Source of the DNA: Pseudothermotoga sp. | GTDB taxonomy: Bacteria; Thermotogota; Thermotogae; Thermotogales; DSM-5069 | Length of the DNA: 64,000 bases | Direction of reading: 5' to 3' | NCBI GenBank assembly: GCA_025060105.1 | Contig: JANXCS010000006.1 | Span: 1 to 64,000, forward strand | In this document: positions 34,566-43,197 of the stretch, in pieces | How positions within the stretch are numbered: the first letter of the stretch is position 1 | Layout of the letters: each line of letters starts with the position of its first letter | Notes under the pieces: generated by a model | Told to the model about the DNA's origin: nothing | Databases searched by the model: none | Seen by the model: the letters and a program-made list of their open reading frames with translations, nothing else | Program-made: the position numbers and the translations under genes

Positions 34566-35474
34566 ATGAAGAAACTTTTTGGAGTGACGGTTGCGGCTTT
34601 GACACCGATGAGTGAGGACGGTTCGAAAATCGAATTTGGTGTCATTAAGGACTACGTTGATTTTCTCGTAGAAAAGGGTGTGAACGGCATTTTCGCGCTT
34701 GGTACCACCGGAGAAGGTTTGCTATTGCAATTGGAGGAGAGAAAGAAGGTTCTAGAAAGCTTCATCAAAGCTGTTGATGGTCGAGTCATTCTCATAGCTC
34801 ATTGTGGTGCGTTGAGAATCGATGAGGTCAGAGAACTCTTATCTCACGCAAAGAGCGCTGGAGCGGACGGTGCATCGATCGTTTCACCTTTTTACTATAA
34901 ATATCGTCCCGATGAGATCGTAGATTTCTTTCTGGAGGCTACAGAAGGTGTGAAAGATTTTCCGATATATCTCTACAATATTCCCGCCCTGACGGGCAAC
35001 TGGATAACGGCAGAAATTGCTGCAATCGTTCACAGAGATAGACCAAACGTCGTTGGTGTCAAAGATAGTACACAAGATCTGTTACACGTGCTTTCTTTGA
35101 TCAACGACACACCTGAAAGCTTCGAAGTTGTGGTTGGTTCTGATAGGGCTTTCTTGACGGTTCTTCAAATGGGCGCAAAAGGTTGTGTCTCAGGACCTGG
35201 AGCCGTGTTTCCAGAATTTTTCGTGCAACTGTACCGTCAATTCCAGATGAGAGATTTGAATTCAGCGAGGGAAACTCAGAAAAAGCTCACCAAGGTTTCT
35301 CTCACTTTGGGAGATGGTGCAAGTATTCCCATGTTGAAGATGGCGCTGAAATGGCGTGGCATAAAAATAGGAGGTTGTCGATCACCTCTGAAGTTGTTGA
35401 GCGAAGAGCAGGAACGAAACTTCAAAGAGCGCTTGGAAAAAGTACTGGAAGAGGTCGGGCTCAGTTTGAAATAG
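34566..35474 (+). CDS. DapA-family aldolase/synthase
   Basis: Class I aldolase of 302 residues of the dihydrodipicolinate synthase/N-acetylneuraminate lyase family. The Schiff-base lysine is K166 (VVGVKDST), the catalytic tyrosine Y137 (YLYNIPA), and the carboxylate-binding loop is GTTGE (46-50). Being in an operon with a TRAP carboxylate transporter and a sugar isomerase, it more likely cleaves a 2-keto-3-deoxy sugar acid than makes lysine precursors. GGGGGAG precedes the ATG. Confidence 0.88.
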   Translation: MKKLFGVTVAALTPMSEDGSKIEFGVIKDYVDFLVEKGVNGIFALGTTGEGLLLQLEERKKVLESFIKAVDGRVILIAHCGALRIDEVRELLSHAKSAGADGASIVSPFYYKYRPDEIVDFFLEATEGVKDFPIYLYNIPALTGNWITAEIAAIVHRDRPNVVGVKDSTQDLLHVLSLINDTPESFEVVVGSDRAFLTVLQMGAKGCVSGPGAVFPEFFVQLYRQFQMRDLNSARETQKKLTKVSLTLGDGASIPMLKMALKWRGIKIGGCRSPLKLLSEEQERNFKERLEKVLEEVGLSLK

Positions 35475-35505
35475 TTTTTCAGTTCACAGTGATGTTGAAT
35501 TTTTT

Positions 35506-35865
35506 CTACACTCGCTGATGCGCGGGCACCTTGAAAACCCATTGTAAGTAGTGTTCATCCACGATGGTCCTGTGCCCGAGGCCTGCTGGTATCAATAAGA
35601 TGTCTCCTTCTGAAAGTTCAACTTCTTCTTGGACTTTCAGCTCGTTACCTCTGAGTTCGCCGACCGATATTTCTTCAATCGTTCCTGTCAGTTCACCGAG
35701 TTGAACTTTGGCTCTTCCCGATAGCACTACATATAGATCGTGCCAATCTCGATGAGCCTCCGCCCTCCCCGTAGAAGGTCCTTCAATCTTGATTTTTCTC
35801 GCCTGAAGCCCTTCGATCAGGCGCGTCAATTTGTCCGCCGAACCGAGCTTTATTGCCTTCTCCAT
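35506..35865 (-). CDS. Cupin-domain protein
   Basis: Small beta-barrel protein of 119 residues from the ATG at 35865, which follows AGGAGGG. Metal-type cupin motifs are seen: HRDWHDLYVVLSGRAKV (YhcH/EbgC-like first motif) and a second part GDILLIPAGLGHRTIVD. The second motif has PAGxxH, typical of a metal-binding sugar-related cupin. It is convergent with the aldolase gene and may act on the same sugar acid; this is inference. Confidence 0.78.
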   Translation of the reverse strand: MEKAIKLGSADKLTRLIEGLQARKIKIEGPSTGRAEAHRDWHDLYVVLSGRAKVQLGELTGTIEEISVGELRGNELKVQEEVELSEGDILLIPAGLGHRTIVDEHYLQWVFKVPAHQRV

Positions 35866-36068
35866 CCTTGAATCCCTCCTGATCATCGATTCATTCACAT
35901 GCCTTTCGCTCTTTATATTATCATTTTTTCTTCGCCGCTTGAATCTTTCAATTTTCAAAGTCACAAATCTAAGTTCATGTGGGGTCTTTCATTTTGATAG
36001 GATGAGGAGTCGAACGAGCAACTTAAAATGGTAGAATGTAACCGAAAACGAGTTGGGGGGGATGAAAG

Positions 36069-36986
36069 TTGAGGAAGAATTTGATCGTACTTTGGTTTGT
36101 AGTTCTGGTTTTGATGTTGTTGAGTTCTTGCGCTTTCAACTTGTTTTCGAATCTTGAGCTTAGAAACCTTCTTTCAACAGGAACCACAGAACAAAAGATC
36201 AAAGCAGCAAAGGAGGCACTCTCTGGGGGAAATTACGATGCAGCCATAGCACTCTCCACAGCTGTCATCAACAGAGAATTGAACCTGAACTTGACAATCG
36301 AAGATTTCGAACGATTACTCGAATCGACCTCTGTTGTTCATCAATTATCACAAGCTTTGCAAGGGGCTACTCCGACAAAAGATTTGCTCGAAGCGGTGAG
36401 GATTTTGGTTGAAGCAGTGGCTTGTAAGACAAAGAAAGATTTGGCGAGTTTTTCTGAGGACGTGTATGACTTGATGGAGGAACTCGGTATTTTCGACGCC
36501 CGTTTAAAAACAATTCCAAAAGGAAATTCCAACTTCTGGGGAGAGTTTGAGACTAGCGCTGGGACCATCGTGTCTGTCCTGAGTGAATTTTTTGATAATC
36601 GAAATGCTCTCAAGCTACTCACTGGTGGTTATCATTTCATCGCCATGAACACCAACGAAGATAGGAATTTCTCAGCCATGATTTGTGTTTTCTATGACAT
36701 TTGTTACATGTTCAACCTTCTTTTGGATGTGGACAACGACGGCAATGTGACTGATGAGGCGTTCGTGAAAAACGTGATAAACGATCCAGATTCGATCGTT
36801 GAACTTTCTCAAGAAGCAACTAGTGGATTGTACAACGATTCGTTCGCTTGCGATGAATTCGTGTGGGCGTTGAATGTTTTAGAAGATGCTTTCGATATTT
36901 TAGGTATTGAAGCAAGCTTTCCGGCGATAAATTCGGCAACACTTTCGCAGAAACAGAAAATATACGATGTTCTTATTCTCTTTTAG
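36069..36986 (+). CDS. Putative lipoprotein, function unknown
   Basis: Protein of 305 residues starting at TTG (36069) behind GGGGGGG. It has a lipoprotein signal peptide ending LMLLSSC, with the lipid-bearing cysteine at residue 21, followed by a mainly helical body (EQKIKAAKEALSGGNYDAAIALSTAV resembles a TPR-like pair). DVDNDGNVTDE in the second half looks like a calcium-binding loop. It sits twelve bases before the toga beta-barrel gene and may work with it in the outer envelope. No family recognised. Confidence 0.8.
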   Translation: MRKNLIVLWFVVLVLMLLSSCAFNLFSNLELRNLLSTGTTEQKIKAAKEALSGGNYDAAIALSTAVINRELNLNLTIEDFERLLESTSVVHQLSQALQGATPTKDLLEAVRILVEAVACKTKKDLASFSEDVYDLMEELGIFDARLKTIPKGNSNFWGEFETSAGTIVSVLSEFFDNRNALKLLTGGYHFIAMNTNEDRNFSAMICVFYDICYMFNLLLDVDNDGNVTDEAFVKNVINDPDSIVELSQEATSGLYNDSFACDEFVWALNVLEDAFDILGIEASFPAINSATLSQKQKIYDVLILF

Positions 36987-36998
36987 GGGTGGTGAACT

Positions 36999-38069
36999 AT
37001 GGATGTGAAAAAACTTTTACTGGCACTCTTGATGGCGGTTTCTCTGACGACCTATTCCTATCAGTGGGAGAATTTCCCTGGCTTTTTCAAACCTCTCAAC
37101 AGCTTGGCAATGGGTGGAACGTACGTCACCACAACAGAAGGCGTAGAGGCTTTGCTCTTGAACCCAGCTTTGTTCGAAGCTGGTGGGCTTGTTGGTTTCG
37201 ATCTGAGCCTTTCGAGCAACGTAGTGACGATAGGTCCGAGGTTGTTCGAGCTCTTGAGAAATCCCGATAGAATAACAGAGCTCGCCACTGACAGCCAGTT
37301 CCTCAGCGCTGTACAGGGTGTCCACAGCTATGGTGTGAACTTCTATGGTGGTTACGGTGTGAAAACGTTTTGGATGAACTTTGGAGGGCTAGGGGCATTC
37401 CAGTCGGAAATCTTCTGGAATCTTTCGTTGACGAACATCGGTGAAGTCGAATTGGGTGCGTGGGCGGGATACTTCGGCTTGTTCGGTGGCTCTTTGAATT
37501 TGACGGGTAATTTGAAGATAGGTATCTCTGTTGGTGGCGGTATGGCTGGTATTTTTATTCCAGCCACCGGAACTGAATATCCAGCAACCGTGAATCTAAC
37601 GGATCCAAATTCTTTAGAATCTCTACTCCCGGATGATCCTACCAAAATTTTCAGTTACGTGAACACACCGTTTTTCATCCTGAACGTCGGAACCATCTAT
37701 AGATGGAACGATCTTTCCATCGGTGCCGTTTTCCACTACAATTCGAAGAACTTACTCACAGGGCAAGCGAGTCAAATTTTCTCGGCCGGAGTTTCTTACG
37801 ATCTGAAGGTTCTAAAACTTGCCTTTGAGTTGGAAGATCTTTTGAGCCAAGAGAAGTCTTTCTACAGAAAGATGAATTTTGGGTTGGAATCCAGTTTTGG
37901 CTTTTTGAAACTTTATGCTGGTTTACACGCAGGTTGGTTCACTGGGGGTTTGAAACTCAACGCACCGTTCTTCAACATCGCTTTCGCGGCGTACGTTGTT
38001 GAATTCGCACCTCGAGCAGGTATCATGGGAGAACCAAAATACAATTTGAATTTCTCCGTGAAATTTTAA
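36999..38069 (+). CDS. Outer-membrane (toga) beta-barrel protein, UPF0164/PorV-like
   Basis: Protein of 356 residues with a signal peptide and alternating hydrophobic beta strands ending in phenylalanine (LNFSVKF), as in outer-membrane barrels. The start of the mature protein has LNSLAMGGTYVTTTEGVEALLLNPA, the glycine-asparagine-proline-alanine pattern of the FadL/PorV group and of Thermotoga UPF0164 proteins. It is probably a pore or channel of the toga. It is cotranscribed with the preceding lipoprotein, and a terminator follows. Confidence 0.8.
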   Translation: MDVKKLLLALLMAVSLTTYSYQWENFPGFFKPLNSLAMGGTYVTTTEGVEALLLNPALFEAGGLVGFDLSLSSNVVTIGPRLFELLRNPDRITELATDSQFLSAVQGVHSYGVNFYGGYGVKTFWMNFGGLGAFQSEIFWNLSLTNIGEVELGAWAGYFGLFGGSLNLTGNLKIGISVGGGMAGIFIPATGTEYPATVNLTDPNSLESLLPDDPTKIFSYVNTPFFILNVGTIYRWNDLSIGAVFHYNSKNLLTGQASQIFSAGVSYDLKVLKLAFELEDLLSQEKSFYRKMNFGLESSFGFLKLYAGLHAGWFTGGLKLNAPFFNIAFAAYVVEFAPRAGIMGEPKYNLNFSVKF

Positions 38070-38073
38070 AGGA

Positions 38074-38094
38074 GGGGCCTTTCGGCCCCCTTTT
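38074..38094. terminator. Terminator between convergent genes
   Basis: GGGGCC-TTTC-GGCCCC followed by CTTTT lies between the toga protein stop and the stop of the M18 aminopeptidase gene on the other strand. Confidence 0.75.
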
Positions 38095-39452
38095 CAATCC
38101 AACTTTTCTAAAAGCACCTTGTAAGCTCTGTAAGTTTCGAACAAATCGGCTTTCGAAACCAGCTCGAAAGGAGAATGCATTCCCAGCAAGGCAGGTCCCA
38201 TGTCCAACACACAAGCACCTTTTTCTGCCAAGAATTTTGCAACAGTTCCTCCTCCACCTCGATCCACTTTACCGAGCGTTGCGATTTGCCAGACGATCTT
38301 TTCTTCATTCAAAATCTTCCTAACTTTCGCTACAAATTCAGCGTGTGCTTCGCTGGAACCTGACTTTCCTCTGCTACCAGTGTATCTGACCAATCCGATA
38401 CCGTAACCAAGTTTGGCAGCGTTCTGTACATCGTGAACTTCTTTGAACATGGGATCAACCGCTGGACAAACGTCTGCAGAGATGACGTTACATTTAGAGA
38501 AAAGTTCATCTATGGCGAGGGCTGTATCGTCACAGCCTTGAATCTTGAGGATCTTTTTGAGGAACAGGACATAAAAGCTCGCCTTCGCAGCAGCGTTACC
38601 TTCGCTTCCTATCTCTTCTCTATCGAAGAGTATCACACCACACGATCTTGTGGGTTTTTCGACTTCGATGAGAGCTCTCACTGCTGTATAAGCGCAGACT
38701 CGATCGTCATGACCGTAGGCACCCAACAAACTTTCATCCAAACCGACGTCTCGTGCTTTCAAAGCCGGCACAAGTTGAAATTCCGCACTCACAAAATCTT
38801 CTTCTTCGATATCGTACCTTTCTTTCAATATCTTCAACACGAACATCTTCACGGCTTCTTTCTCTTGTCCAGCCAGCGGGATCGTTCCAAGGACCACGGA
38901 AAGTTTTTCTGCATCGAATTTTTGGCTGGTTGGCATATCATCCTTGTCGAGATGTGGCAAAAGATCGGGTATGACGAAGACCGGATCTTCAATGCATTGA
39001 CCAAGGTGTATCTCGATTTTCTCCCCGCTGGATCGCACAACGAAACCGTGGAGTTCCAAAGGCAGACTGAGCCACTGGTACTTCTTGACACCACCGTAGT
39101 AATGTGTACGCGCCAAAGCAACGTTCTCTTCCTCGAATATCGGTTGTGGTTTGAGATCTAACCTCGGCGAATCTATGTGTGCAACGACGAGGTTCAAACC
39201 ATCTTGAAGCTTTCCAAACAACTTCAGTGCCACAAGAGATTTTCCTTTATTGATGGAGTAAACACTGTTCTGTGATCCATCGAAACGTTCAATGCTCACG
39301 AACCCAGCTTCTTTTAACATTTTTTCGAACTCAGAGATGACCATTCTTTCAGTTCTTGCACTGTTCATGAAATCTGCATACTGTCTGCTGAACTGTTCGA
39401 TCTGTTTTCTGTCTCTCAGTTGCCAAACGTTCTTTGGTGTGAATTTCAACAC
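38094..39452 (-). CDS. M18 family aminopeptidase
   Basis: Zinc aminopeptidase of 452 residues that trims N-terminal residues from peptides in the cytoplasm. Metal ligands appear in VAHIDSPRLDL, in GHDDRVCAYTAV, in DREEIGSEGNAAA and in SAHAEFV-like SSEAHAEF; ADVCPAVDP follows family pattern. The length fits T. maritima lysyl/aspartyl-type M18 enzymes. The chosen start is the GTG at 39452, eight bases after AGGAGG; a GTG nine bases upstream overlaps the binding site. Confidence 0.92.
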   Translation of the reverse strand: MLKFTPKNVWQLRDRKQIEQFSRQYADFMNSARTERMVISEFEKMLKEAGFVSIERFDGSQNSVYSINKGKSLVALKLFGKLQDGLNLVVAHIDSPRLDLKPQPIFEEENVALARTHYYGGVKKYQWLSLPLELHGFVVRSSGEKIEIHLGQCIEDPVFVIPDLLPHLDKDDMPTSQKFDAEKLSVVLGTIPLAGQEKEAVKMFVLKILKERYDIEEEDFVSAEFQLVPALKARDVGLDESLLGAYGHDDRVCAYTAVRALIEVEKPTRSCGVILFDREEIGSEGNAAAKASFYVLFLKKILKIQGCDDTALAIDELFSKCNVISADVCPAVDPMFKEVHDVQNAAKLGYGIGLVRYTGSRGKSGSSEAHAEFVAKVRKILNEEKIVWQIATLGKVDRGGGGTVAKFLAEKGACVLDMGPALLGMHSPFELVSKADLFETYRAYKVLLEKLD

Positions 39453-39531
39453 GATTTCCACCTCCTAAATATTTTTTCCAACATTTCAAATTCTACAACG
39501 AATGGTAAAATGTGAGTGGGAGGAGAAAATC

Positions 39532-40335
39532 ATGAGGATCAATGATGTCACGGGTGCATGGTTGATAAGACAGTTCCAACAGCTTTCTGGTCAACAATCG
39601 ATCACTTTCAACCAGTTGTCACGCGCCGTGACTCCTTTCAATCAAGATGTCTCATCTTCCGTGATCGCTGAGAGGCTAAGGGCACAAATTGGGGGCTATC
39701 AACGCTCCATGTATGAAGTTCACAACGCTGTCGGTATGCTCGCGACAGCCGAGGCGGGTCTCGGTTCAATCAGCTCAGTTTTGAATAGGCTCAGGGAACT
39801 CGCAGTGCAGGCTTCCAGCTCGACACTGACAGGTGCTGAAAGAACCGCTCTGCAAAGAGAATATTCACAGCTACTTCAGCAGATAAATTCCACATCCCAG
39901 AACTTGACGTACAACAACATTCGAATTCTCGCTGGTGAAGTGAAAAATTTCAACGTTCAAATGGGGCCAAACGAGGGACAGAAGCTCAGTATCAATATTC
40001 CCAGTATCAATGTTGAAACTCTTGGTCTTTCTAACACCAATATTTCCAGTGTTGAAAACGCCCAACGTGCACTTGAAGCTGTTGAAACCGCCTCGGAGAG
40101 TGTCTCTAGAACGAGGTCATACATAGGTGCCACAACAAACAGGTTGTTGTCTGCAGCCAGTGAACTGAGTAACACAATGATCAATTTGGCTTCGGGTGTC
40201 AGCAGACTCACTGATACAGATTTTGCAAGGAGCTCAATGGAATTTTTCAAAATCCAGCTTTTAAGACAGTCTTCAATGCTCAGCATGATTCACTCAAACC
40301 TTTCTCGGCAAACTGTACTGAGACTGTTACAATGA
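39532..40335 (+). CDS. Minimal flagellin or flagellin-like protein
   Basis: Protein of 267 residues that keeps only the conserved flagellin ends. The N-terminal helix region has IAERLRAQIGGYQRSMYEVHNAVGML and NRLRELAVQASSSTLTGAER, matching the D0/D1 part of flagellins; the C-terminal helix has SRTRSYIGATTNRL and DFARSSMEFFKIQLLRQSS. The variable D2/D3 middle is absent. It may be a thin-filament flagellin, a minor filament protein, or a secreted relative. The ATG at 39532 follows GGGAGGAG. No other flagellar gene is nearby. Confidence 0.82.
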   Translation: MRINDVTGAWLIRQFQQLSGQQSITFNQLSRAVTPFNQDVSSSVIAERLRAQIGGYQRSMYEVHNAVGMLATAEAGLGSISSVLNRLRELAVQASSSTLTGAERTALQREYSQLLQQINSTSQNLTYNNIRILAGEVKNFNVQMGPNEGQKLSINIPSINVETLGLSNTNISSVENAQRALEAVETASESVSRTRSYIGATTNRLLSAASELSNTMINLASGVSRLTDTDFARSSMEFFKIQLLRQSSMLSMIHSNLSRQTVLRLLQ

Positions 40336-40346
40336 GGTGATACGGC

Positions 40347-41453
40347 TTGGTGAGAAAATTGTTCAGGGAGAGAATGGAAGCACTCAAAAAGCTCATTGAA
40401 AATGAGCATGCTGAAGCTTTGTTGATATCTCGATGTGACAACTTCGCTTGGGCAACCTTCGGTGCTAGAAACTACGTCACGATCAACAGCCAAATCGGAA
40501 ACGTCCATTTTTTGATCGCAGAAGACTCCATCTACATACTCGCAGACAACATAGAAAGAAAGCGAATAGAGCGAGAAGAGTTACACGAAGACATCGCGAA
40601 CGAAGTTGAGTTTGCCGAGTACATGTGGTCAAAGGATCTCTGGGATGTATTGAGATCCTTCGTGCACGGTAAAAAATTCCTATCGGACACGGGCATGTTC
40701 GATTCAAAAAATATCTCCGATAAGCTGAGGGAATTGAGGCTCGTTTTCACCGAGATAGAAATCGAAACTTACAGATGGCTCGGTAAAAACTGTGATGAGA
40801 TTTTTTCAAACGTGATGCCGAAGTTTTCTCCAGAGATGACCGAATGGCAGGTACAATCTGAGATCGCAAAAGCTTTCATTGAGCGTGGCATCGAGCCCAT
40901 ACTCATCCTCGTTTTCGGTGAAGAGAGTGCACAACTTTACAGGCACAATCTTCCGAGGAATGTGAAGATCGGTAGAAAACTTTTCGTCAGTGTGTGCGTT
41001 AGGAAGAGGGGTTTGATACTTTCGTCCACCAGATCGATCCTTTTTGGTAAGGATGAACGCTGGATAAAGCAACACAGGGACAACTGCTACGTTGAGGCAT
41101 CAGCCTTAGCGAGTTCCAAACCTGGTGCTAAGCTGAACGAAGTTTTTGAGGAAATCAAGAGAGCGTATATCGCAGTGAACAAACCTCATGAATGGTTCTT
41201 GCATCATCAAGGGGGTCTTGCCGGTTACAATGCGCGGGAGATCATTGCAAACGAAGAAGAAGGTTACATGTTGAGATCTAGAAACGTGGTTGCTTGGAAT
41301 CCAACGATCACGGGTACAAAATCTGAAGATACTTTCTTGATACTCGAAAACGGATTGGAATGCTTTTCTTATCCTGAAACGAGTCGATGGCCTGCGGTGA
41401 AGTTGCAGGTAGGTTCATGCTTCATCGATAGACCGGATATCCTTGTGATCTGA
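40347..41453 (+). CDS. M24 (creatinase/Xaa-Pro peptidase) fold protein, probably inactive
   Basis: Protein of 368 residues with an N-terminal creatinase-like domain and a pita-bread C-terminal domain (TEWQVQSEIAKAFIERGIEP). The place of the first metal aspartates, normally D-x-G then SDxTR, reads VSVCVRKRGLILSSTRSILF, so these ligands are missing. The late HHQGG and EDTFLIL (with the last glutamate) remain. It is therefore likely a non-peptidase member. The start is TTG (40347) or GTG three bases later, behind GAGGTGA. The gene directly follows the flagellin gene. Confidence 0.75.
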   Translation: MVRKLFRERMEALKKLIENEHAEALLISRCDNFAWATFGARNYVTINSQIGNVHFLIAEDSIYILADNIERKRIEREELHEDIANEVEFAEYMWSKDLWDVLRSFVHGKKFLSDTGMFDSKNISDKLRELRLVFTEIEIETYRWLGKNCDEIFSNVMPKFSPEMTEWQVQSEIAKAFIERGIEPILILVFGEESAQLYRHNLPRNVKIGRKLFVSVCVRKRGLILSSTRSILFGKDERWIKQHRDNCYVEASALASSKPGAKLNEVFEEIKRAYIAVNKPHEWFLHHQGGLAGYNAREIIANEEEGYMLRSRNVVAWNPTITGTKSEDTFLILENGLECFSYPETSRWPAVKLQVGSCFIDRPDILVI

Positions 41454-41466
41454 GGAGTGATCGTTT

Positions 41467-42339
41467 TTGTCGTCCTTCATATTCGAGCTGTTTTGGATGG
41501 TCCTCATTTTCAGCATGTTCATACCTTTCGTACGTGCTTATGCTCAGAGGAATGCCAGAGAAGCTCTCATAAGGCAATTGGAGATCAAGCGTAAAAGTAG
41601 GGTGATCACACTCATACACAGGCAAGAATCTGTGAGCTTTTTTGGATTAACCTTCGCAAGGTACATAACAATTGAGGATTCTGAGGAGATCTTGAGAGCC
41701 ATAAAATTGACGCCACCTGACATGCCTATCGATTTGATCTTGCATACTCCAGGTGGACTCGTGTTGGCAGCCGAGCAGATTGCGCGCGCTTTGATCAAAC
41801 ACAAGGGTAAGGTGACCGTCTTCGTACCACACTATGCCATGTCTGGCGGTACTTTGATCGCTCTTGCTGCCGATGAGATAATCATGGATCCAAACGCGGT
41901 ACTCGGACCGCTGGATCCACAGATAGGAGGATATCCAGCACCGTCCATACTGAGCGTTTTGGAGAAGAAGAACATCAATGAAGTGGATGATGAAACTTTG
42001 ATACTCGCAGATGTGGCAAAGAAAGCGATGGAACAGGTCAAAGATTTTGTGACTTGTCTCTTGAAGGAGAAAGTTGGGGAGGAGAGAGCGAAAGAACTCG
42101 CGGAAAATTTGTGTACTGGCAAATGGACACACGATTATCCAATCACGGTGGATGTCTTGAAACAAATGGGTTTGCCGGTTTCCGATCAGATGCCGCAAGA
42201 AGTCTATGAGTTGATGAATCTCTACAGGCAAACTGAACAGAGGAGGCCTTCGGTTCAATATATCCCGGTACCTTACAGAGGCAGTGAAGGCGGCAATTCC
42301 AGCAGTCAAAAATTGAGAAGAGATTTTTGGCGCCTTTGA
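41467..42339 (+). CDS. Membrane-anchored ClpP-class serine protease (SDH_sah family)
   Basis: Protein of 290 residues with a single N-terminal membrane helix (about 5-25) and a ClpP/SppA-like domain. LILHTPGGLVLAAEQIA (90-106) forms the oxyanion loop and AMSGGT holds the probable nucleophile S126, followed by AADEIIMDPNAVLGPLDPQIGG. This matches the family named after serine dehydrogenase proteinase and found in many thermophiles. It starts at TTG behind GAGGAGTGA. It may degrade membrane or exported proteins; substrate unknown. Confidence 0.87.
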   Translation: MSSFIFELFWMVLIFSMFIPFVRAYAQRNAREALIRQLEIKRKSRVITLIHRQESVSFFGLTFARYITIEDSEEILRAIKLTPPDMPIDLILHTPGGLVLAAEQIARALIKHKGKVTVFVPHYAMSGGTLIALAADEIIMDPNAVLGPLDPQIGGYPAPSILSVLEKKNINEVDDETLILADVAKKAMEQVKDFVTCLLKEKVGEERAKELAENLCTGKWTHDYPITVDVLKQMGLPVSDQMPQEVYELMNLYRQTEQRRPSVQYIPVPYRGSEGGNSSSQKLRRDFWRL

Positions 42340-42350
42340 ACGAGAGATCT

Positions 42351-43043
42351 TTAGATTTGTATTCCTCGTTTTTTCATATTTTCAATGACGAATGAATAAT
42401 CATTCAAGGTTTCTTCCTCGATTTCGCAAGGTGAGGAAAGTTTCTTTTTCAGTTCCTTCACACCAACTTCTCTGAACACGTCGTACATGATGGCGATCCA
42501 AAAGTGCACTTTACCTTGCAATTTCTCAATTGCTTTGAGTTGATATTGAAAAAATTCTCCCGAAGCACCGGTGATCTTCTCGAAGCTTTTCTCATCCCAA
42601 CCCTTCACGTTCAACCTGACGTGAACTTTCAAACCAGTGAAAAGATCGATCAATTCTGGTTTATAACCGAACATGAGTCCATTCGTTTCGAGGATGAATT
42701 CACCATTTGTGAGTTTGATGATTTCTGCAACATGTCTAGCTGAAATCTCACCGAGAATTGGCTCGGCACCGCTGACTCGAAACAATTTGTATCCAGTCTT
42801 TCTTGAGATTTTCCTCAATTCACTCGCCACGATTTCCGGTGAGAAAAATTCGCCGAAGTGGGTTGGCCTTTCGTTTCTAAAGTAATTCCAACAGTAAGCA
42901 CACAGCAAATTGCAACCAACAGTATCTGCAGTGACGATACCACCGTAGTGAGAGGAACTGCGAAAGCGGTAATATTTTCTTTCAAAACCTCTCATGACCG
43001 AAGATTCGACTTGACCAGATCTTTCAATTGGATCAAAGCCCAT
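42351..43043 (-). CDS. Radical SAM protein
   Basis: Iron-sulfur enzyme of 230 residues from the ATG at 43043. The cluster motif is CNLLCAYCW, the standard C-x3-C-x2-C that binds the 4Fe-4S cluster used with S-adenosylmethionine, preceded by GGIVTADTVG. RVSGAEPIL and EFILETNGL match the activating-enzyme-like layout of the core barrel. It may be an activase or a small modifying enzyme. There is no glycyl-radical enzyme or other partner nearby. The start is uncertain because the binding site is weak. Confidence 0.78.
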   Translation of the reverse strand: MGFDPIERSGQVESSVMRGFERKYYRFRSSSHYGGIVTADTVGCNLLCAYCWNYFRNERPTHFGEFFSPEIVASELRKISRKTGYKLFRVSGAEPILGEISARHVAEIIKLTNGEFILETNGLMFGYKPELIDLFTGLKVHVRLNVKGWDEKSFEKITGASGEFFQYQLKAIEKLQGKVHFWIAIMYDVFREVGVKELKKKLSSPCEIEEETLNDYSFVIENMKKRGIQI

Positions 43044-43136
43044 CACGATCACCCAAGAGATTTTAATCCACTGCATTGCAGTGGCGTGATAACCTTGAAT
43101 TTTTCTGAAGATGTCAAGTGATCCTAGAGACAGTAC

Positions 43137-43166
43137 TTGACAGGGTTTCACTCTGCATGGTACAAT
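43137..43166 (+). promoter_or_regulatory. Promoter of the peptide ABC transporter operon
   Basis: TTGACA (43137-43142) and TACAAT (43161-43166) with an 18-bp spacer, about 32 bases before the binding-protein start codon. Confidence 0.8.
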
Positions 43167-43197
43167 AAGTGCCAAATAACTTCTAAGGGGAGGTGAA

